Assembly: GCA_016712275.1 (NCBI GenBank)
Contig: JADJRI010000022.1
Location: forward strand, 8,165-72,164
DNA from: Planctomycetota bacterium
GTDB taxonomy: Bacteria; Planctomycetota; Phycisphaerae; UBA1845; UTPLA1
DNA: 64,000 nucleotides
Direction: 5' to 3'
Part shown: in pieces, positions 59,582 to 64,000 of the stretch
Layout: every line of letters starts with the position of its first letter
Position numbering within the stretch: position 1 is the stretch's first letter
Program-made: the position numbers and the translations under genes
The notes under the pieces: generated by a model
What the model was told of the DNA's origin: nothing
The model's database searches: none
The model's input: only the letters and a program-made list of their open reading frames with translations

Positions 59582-60330
59582 CCCTGTTCCCGGAGGTGTG
59601 TGAGCCGTTTTTTGACGGAAGCATTCTCGGCAGGGCCAGGCGAGCCGGAAGCGTGACAATCGCGTGTCACAATTTTCGCGATTTCACCACCGACACGCAT
59701 CGCAAAGTGGATGACCGACCGTTTGGCGGCGGTCCCGGAATGGTGCTGATGTGCCAGCCGGTGTTCGATGCGGTTGAGGCGGTTGAAAAACTCGACCTGC
59801 TTCCCGCAACGCGAATTTTGCTGACCCCGCAGGGTGAGCGACTGTCGCAGAACATGGTTCGAAGGCTTGTCGAGCTGCCCCGGCTGTTGTTGATCGCGGG
59901 GCATTACGAAGGATTCGACGAACGAATCCGAATCGGACTTTCGCCCCTGGAGATTTCCATCGGCGACTACGTCCTCTCCGGCGGCGAGGCGGCGGCAATG
60001 GTCCTGACGGACGCGGTCGTGCGACTGCTGCCGGGGGCCTTGGGTGACGAGACGTCGGCACACGAAGAGTCGTTTTCCTCGTGGCCGCTCGACCCGGCGA
60101 ATCAAAATGAATCGGACGACATGGCGTCGTCCGCGGCCCTGCTGGAGTATCCGCAGTACACAAGGCCGCGAGATTACAAGGGAATGTCGGTTCCCGATGT
60201 GCTGATGAGCGGTGACCACGCCAGAATTAAGGCATGGCGGCGCGAAGAAGCGCTCAGGCGAACGCGGACGCGACGACCGGACCTGATTCCGTCGCCGCGA
60301 AAAGACGATTTCGATGACGATCGCCGATGA
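59563..60330 (+). CDS. trmD: tRNA (guanine37-N1)-methyltransferase
   Basis: 255 residues. MRIDVLTLFPEVCEPFFDGSILGRA is shown in part as RIDVLTLFPEVCEPF; further DDRPFGGGPGMVLMCQPV, LTPQGERLSQ, LLLIAGHYEGFDERI, EISIGDYVLSGGEAAAMVL with the trefoil-knot SAM site, and YPQYTRPRDYKGMSVPDVL. Between EESF and LLEYPQYTRP an insert of about 20 residues (PANQNESDDMASS) is longer than usual. It methylates G37 of tRNAs reading CNN and prevents frameshifting. Confidence 0.96.
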   Translation: MRIDVLTLFPEVCEPFFDGSILGRARRAGSVTIACHNFRDFTTDTHRKVDDRPFGGGPGMVLMCQPVFDAVEAVEKLDLLPATRILLTPQGERLSQNMVRRLVELPRLLLIAGHYEGFDERIRIGLSPLEISIGDYVLSGGEAAAMVLTDAVVRLLPGALGDETSAHEESFSSWPLDPANQNESDDMASSAALLEYPQYTRPRDYKGMSVPDVLMSGDHARIKAWRREEALRRTRTRRPDLIPSPRKDDFDDDRR

Positions 60331-60351
60331 GGCCGATTGGAGCAGTGAACC

Positions 60352-60795
60352 ATGAAAAATAAATACATCGCCGCCGTCGAAGCGGCTCAGGTCAAAACGG
60401 AAATCCCCAGCTTTGAAATCGGCGACGAAGTCGAAGTCGGCGTTCGAATTATCGAAGGCACCAAGGAGCGCACCCAGCCCTTCATCGGCACCGTAATCGC
60501 CCGTCGCGGCGGTATCGGGGTCGGTGCGATGTTCACCGTTCGACGCATCGTGAACAACGAGGGCGTCGAGCGCGTATTCCCCCTCCATTCACCGCGTGTC
60601 GCCCATGTGAAGGTGCAGCGGAAGGGCAAGACCCGTCGCGCCAAGCTCTACTATCTCCGCGATCGCGTGGGCAAGTCTCGCCGCCTTCGCGAACGAAAGA
60701 ATATCGCGCGCGGCACAGAGGCCGAAAGCGTCTCGGGCGATGCCCCTGCCGTTCGGCCCAGTCGGACGATGGAAGCCGAACCGGCCGGCGTTTAA
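60352..60795 (+). CDS. rplS: 50S ribosomal protein L19
   Basis: 147 residues. IPSFEIGDEVEVGVRIIEGTKERTQPF (in part), GTVIARRGGIGVGAMFTVRRI, GVERVFPLHSPRVAHVKV, RRAKLYYLRDRVGKSRRLRE. The last ~28 residues are a low-complexity acidic extension beyond the usual L19 end. Followed by a strong intrinsic terminator. Confidence 0.96.
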   Translation: MKNKYIAAVEAAQVKTEIPSFEIGDEVEVGVRIIEGTKERTQPFIGTVIARRGGIGVGAMFTVRRIVNNEGVERVFPLHSPRVAHVKVQRKGKTRRAKLYYLRDRVGKSRRLRERKNIARGTEAESVSGDAPAVRPSRTMEAEPAGV

Positions 60796-60827
60796 TTCGC
60801 AGGCATTTGAATAATCGCGTAAATTAC

Positions 60828-60863
60828 AGGGGCGCGGCGCTTGAATGTGCCGCGCCCCTTTTT
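60828..60863 (+). terminator. intrinsic terminator after rplS
   Basis: A perfect 11-bp stem, AGGGGCGCGGC (60828-60838) and GCCGCGCCCCT (60849-60859), with a 10-base loop and a T tract to 60863. It ends the rpsP-trmD-rplS transcript, so yraN and the genes after it need their own promoter or read-through. Confidence 0.85.
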
Positions 60864-60922
60864 GCATTTGCGGACGGCCTTATTCAAACAGCCTTCTGCT
60901 CCAGTCGCGGGATTCCAAGGTC

Positions 60923-61304
60923 ATGAATTTCTTTCGCCGAGATGTAGGTAGGGCGGGCGAGCAGGCGGCCGCGAGATTCCTGAAGAGCGCCCGGCTACAA
61001 AATCATCGAGCGAAATTACAAATGCCCGCTGGGCGAAATTGACATCATTGCCCGCGACCGTGAAGTGGTCGTCTTTGTTGAAGTCAAAACGTTGTCGACC
61101 GATTCCGAGGCCGATCCCGAAGTGCACGTAAATACGCCGAAGATGCGGCAGATCGAAAAAACGGCTCGCGCCTGGTTGTCCTCAAAAAGGGAACCCGATA
61201 TCGCCTGTCGATTCGACGTGGTGAGCGTGGTCATGCCGCAATCCGGCGAGCCGAAGATACGCCATTTTATTGAAGCGTTTTTGCCGACTCGATGGTGCAA
61301 ATAA
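60923..61304 (+). CDS. YraN/UPF0102 family protein (one frameshift)
   Basis: About 127 residues. RAGEQAAARFLKSA, then one extra C near 60992: removing it gives GYKIIERNYKCPLGEIDIIARD and VVVFVEVKTLSTDSEADP. The D-x-E-x-K-like residues of a PD-(D/E)XK nuclease fold are in GEIDIIAR and FVEVK. The family has a nuclease fold of unproven substrate and commonly neighbours ribosome or DNA-processing genes. Confidence 0.85.
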
Positions 61305-61307
61305 GAA

Positions 61308-62101
61308 ATGTCGCAAAGCATGACGTCATTGATCGATTCACATTGCCATCTCACTTCCCGAATCGCTATTCGAGTCCGTCGACGAAGTCATTGCACGGGG
61401 CCACGCCGCCGGGATCGCGGAATTTGTAACGATCGCCACCGATCTGGTGGACGCGGGGCGTGCGATGAGACTTGAGCCAGCGTCATCCCTCGGTGCATGT
61501 CGCTGCGGGCATCCATCCCCATGAAGCCGGCAAGGTGACCGCGAACTGGGATTCCGAACTGGCTTCAATCGTCAATCGGCCGGATGTGTTGGCCGTGGGT
61601 GAAATGGGGCTGGACTATCACTACGACTTTTCGGATCGCCCATCGCAATTGCGTGTATTCAGGCGGCAGCTCGAATTGGCGGTACAGGCTCGGAAGCCGA
61701 TCGTCATTCATTGCCGCGAAGCACATGCGGACGTGATGAGTGAGCTTCGCGCCATAACCGGCCTCAAAGGGGTCGTATTTCATTGTTTCACAGGCACAAG
61801 CCGGGAAGCTGCCGAAATACTTGAGGCGGGCTACTGGCTTTCGCTGACCGGTGTGGTTACGTTCAAGAAGTCGAATGAACTGCGCGAGGTGGCTCGTATG
61901 TTGCCGGCTGATCGAATCATGCTGGAAACGGATTCGCCCTATTTATCTCCCGAGCCGGTCAGAAGCGTTCGGCCGAATGAGCCGGCGCATCTGGTTCACA
62001 CGGCCCGGCGAATTGCGAACGAACGCGGCATGAATTTCGAAGAGTTGGCGACGCTCTCGTCGGAGAATACGAGACGGTACTTCATGCTTCCGACTTCTTA
62101 G
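61308..62101 (+). CDS. tatD: TatD-family metal-dependent hydrolase (frameshifts near the start)
   Basis: About 264 residues, starting three bases after yraN at ATG 61308 (SLIDSHCHL with the HxH metal site). Two breaks, near 61365 and 61470, separate the first segment, ESVDEVIARGHAAGIAEFVTIATD (in part), and the long intact frame from HPSVHVAAGIHPHEAG. Then VGEMGLDYHYDF, KPIVIHCREAH, VFHCFTGTSREAAEIL, ADRIMLETDSPYLSPEP. TatD enzymes are 3'-5' DNA/RNA exonucleases or deacylases. Confidence 0.88.
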
Positions 62102-62172
62102 TTGTGCGGGGGCACCGTTGATCGAGTTGTGGGTCTTACGGCGAAATGCCGGCCCATGGAATGGGGAAGTTG

Positions 62173-63126
62173 ATGTCCTTGGCCATCGGAATAGACCTGG
62201 GCGGCACGGCGATCAAAGGCGGCATCGTTTCGTCAAAGGGTGAGATTCTGCATCGCACATCGATCGACACCCATGCTTCCGAGGGCGTGGATGCCGTGAT
62301 TGATCGAATGGCCGGTCTGGCGCGCACCCTTGCGGACCATGCCGCTCATCGACATGAGCCGCCGCTTGGAATCGGCGTCGGATCGCCTGGAATGATTCGC
62401 CAGCGCGATGGCGTGATTCTCTCGTCTCCCAATCTTGACGGCTGGCGAGATGTTCCTCTCGTGGCCAAGCTGGGCGCCAAACTGAACTGGCCCATCACCC
62501 TCAACAACGATGCCAACAATGCGGCACTTGGCGAATTCAGGTGCGGTGCCGGCATTGGACGCCGTAATTTTATCATGCTGACGCTGGGTACGGGGGTTGG
62601 CGGTGGCATTATCGCGAACGGAAAGCTCTATGTGGGCTCCAGGGGCAATGCGGGCGAGTTGGGGCATACGATCGTTCATCCCGACGGCAGGCGCTGCGGT
62701 TGCGGGCAGTCTGGCTGCCTTGAAGCCTATGCCTCCGCGCCGGCAACCGCACAGCGCGCCGTCGATGCTCTGGAGTCGGGACAGGAATCCGTACTTCGGG
62801 CAAAGCAAAATGGACATGGCCAATTGACATCGGCCGACATTGTTGCGGCTGCGCAGCCAGGTGATTCCGTGGCTCAGCATGTCTGGATGGAAAGTTGCAA
62901 ATATCTCGCGATTGCATGCGTCAATTTTCAACATGTATTTGATCCGGATTGCATTGCATTTGCCGGCGGAATGAGCGAGGCGGGTCAGTATCTGATTGAC
63001 GGTGTCAATCTACAGGTCGCCAAGTTCTTTTCCACGAATTTCGGTACGCCCCCGGCCATCATGCTGGCGAAACTGGGTAGCGATGCCGGGCTGGTCGGCG
63101 CAGCCATGAGCGCATTTGAAGAATAG
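62173..63126 (+). CDS. ROK-family sugar kinase
   Basis: 317 residues from MSLAIGIDLGG; ATGs at 62161 and 62146 are also in frame. ATP-binding DLGGTAIKGGIV, VGSPGM, LNNDANNAALGEF, TLGTGVGGGIIANGKLYVG, and the ROK zinc site GHTIVH ... CGCGQSGCLEAYAS. Phosphorylates glucose or N-acetyl-hexosamine; the residue set fits glucokinase but does not prove it. 70 bases after tatD. Confidence 0.9.
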   Translation: MSLAIGIDLGGTAIKGGIVSSKGEILHRTSIDTHASEGVDAVIDRMAGLARTLADHAAHRHEPPLGIGVGSPGMIRQRDGVILSSPNLDGWRDVPLVAKLGAKLNWPITLNNDANNAALGEFRCGAGIGRRNFIMLTLGTGVGGGIIANGKLYVGSRGNAGELGHTIVHPDGRRCGCGQSGCLEAYASAPATAQRAVDALESGQESVLRAKQNGHGQLTSADIVAAAQPGDSVAQHVWMESCKYLAIACVNFQHVFDPDCIAFAGGMSEAGQYLIDGVNLQVAKFFSTNFGTPPAIMLAKLGSDAGLVGAAMSAFEE

Positions 63127-63141
63127 GTCGGATTCAACTCT

Positions 63142-64000
63142 CTATTTTTTTGTGGCCGAATTCAGCGCCAGCCAATCCCTTAACTGCGAAAGCCCCTGCT
63201 CGATTGAAACGCCGGGTTCATAGCCCAGGTCGCGTCGGGCCGCACCAATATCAAACCAATGCGATGTCGATAGTTCCTTCACCAGAAAACAGGTCAGTGG
63301 TGGCTCGCGGCGAATTGCAAATGTCTGATACACCGTTTCGCACACTGAGGCGATAAGCCGGGCCATGCCGCTGGATACATTCTTGGTCACGGGCGGCAGA
63401 TTCGCAGCCGCCAGAATGCCGCCGACCAGATCCCAGATCGGACGCGGTTCTCCATTGGTAATGAAGTAGGCCCGGCCGGCCACAGTTGACCCGATATCGA
63501 TGCGTTCGGCCGCACACACGTGTGCGTCGGCGGCGTTATCAATGTACACACTGTCAACCAGTTTATTTGTTCTGCCGATGCGGCGCAGTCGTTTCGCGCG
63601 GGCGATGATGCGCGGAACAAGATGATGATCGCCCGGCCCCCAGATCAGGTGTGGCCTGAGCGCGACGGTTGCGAGTCGGTTGTCATTTGCATCCAAGACT
63701 AGCTTCTCCGCGATCATCTTGGTCTTGGGATAGGGGGCATCAAAATGCGATGCATAAGGCAGGCTCTCGTCGGCGCCTTCAATGTCCTTACCATGAAACA
63801 CCACGCTGGGTGAACTGGTATGGACAAGCTTGCGAATGCCAAATTTCCGGCACGATTCCACGACATGGCCGGTCCCTACGACATTCGCCCGGTGATAGTC
63901 GTCATACTTTCCCCAGATGCCGGCTTTCGCGGCGACATGAAATACCAATTCACAGCCTTGCACGGCGACAAGCACTTTGGCGCGCGTTCGATGCCCATTG
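63142..64000 (-). CDS. NAD-dependent epimerase/3-beta-HSD-like dehydrogenase (partial)
   Basis: The C-terminal 286 residues of an extended SDR protein whose N-terminal Rossmann part lies beyond base 64000. Seen: GCELVFHVAAKAGIWG, NVVGTGHVVESCRKFGIRKLVHTSS, the catalytic YPKTK (Tyr-x-x-x-Lys), LRPHLIWGPGD, DSVYIDNAADAH, ITNGEPRPIWDLVGG. The sequence type is that of sterol/3-beta-hydroxysteroid dehydrogenase-like (and hopanoid HpnA-like) members, common in Planctomycetota. Substrate unknown. The gene is convergent with the ROK kinase. Confidence 0.85.
   Translation of the reverse strand, partial: NGHRTRAKVLVAVQGCELVFHVAAKAGIWGKYDDYHRANVVGTGHVVESCRKFGIRKLVHTSSPSVVFHGKDIEGADESLPYASHFDAPYPKTKMIAEKLVLDANDNRLATVALRPHLIWGPGDHHLVPRIIARAKRLRRIGRTNKLVDSVYIDNAADAHVCAAERIDIGSTVAGRAYFITNGEPRPIWDLVGGILAAANLPPVTKNVSSGMARLIASVCETVYQTFAIRREPPLTCFLVKELSTSHWFDIGAARRDLGYEPGVSIEQGLSQLRDWLALNSATKK

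Overview
The window looks like a long chromosomal contig from an uncultivated member of the Planctomycetota, most likely near Phycisphaerae. The clues are two membrane proteins with the zinc ribbon CxxCGYDLT/CPECG, a secreted protein with a dockerin repeat, a planctomycete-type FN3-like protein, a DUF3352-type secreted protein, high GC and long intergenic spacers. No tRNA, rRNA, CRISPR array, phage module or complete insertion sequence was seen. About 22 conserved genes are broken by one or more single-base frameshifts, roughly 30 breaks in all. Wherever the missing or extra base could be placed it lies in a short homopolymer, so I read them as consensus errors of a long-read assembly and annotate each such gene as one unit with the break noted.

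Layout. 1-4.9 kb is an accessory-looking stretch: the tail of a secreted protein, a divergent phosphohexomutase paralogue whose catalytic loops are altered, a GIY-YIG (T5orf172-like) nuclease, a 13 x 21-bp degenerate tandem array and an FN3-like protein, with short repeats around them. 5-10 kb holds acetyl-CoA synthetase, a DUF3052-like protein and a DEAD-box helicase. 10-16.5 kb is a quinone-biosynthesis block (ubiX, ubiE and ubiD homologues on the minus strand) mixed with membrane and zinc-ribbon proteins. 16.5-23.5 kb carries envelope-polysaccharide functions (deacetylase, ATP-grasp, two GT4 glycosyltransferases) and dihydrolipoamide dehydrogenase. 23.6-27.3 kb is an apparent operon of three secreted proteins: a tail-fibre-like surface protein, a metzincin protease and a dockerin protein.

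28-46.6 kb is mainly housekeeping: YlbF-like protein, RNase R, glycine cleavage operon gcvT-gcvH-gcvP (its L protein may be the lpd at 19.4 kb), a CDF cation exporter, two coupled GT2 glycosyltransferases, a TolB-like lipoprotein, YmdB-like phosphodiesterase, then GNAT-xseA-xseB-ispA-dxs. The last two feed isoprenoid synthesis and fit the quinone genes upstream.

46.8-59 kb holds a TlpA-like lipid- or envelope-directed thioredoxin lacking its second cysteine, Bpt, an HDOD protein, a TPPII-like subtilase, a DUF3352-type protein, a GT39-like membrane protein and adenine deaminase. 59.2-63.1 kb is the rpsP-trmD-rplS block (without rimM) followed by yraN, tatD and a ROK kinase. The window ends inside an epimerase/3-beta-HSD-like gene. 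Small hairpin elements of a REP-like family are scattered between genes, and one copy has the architecture of a 68-bp miniature transposable element with a 9-bp flanking duplication.
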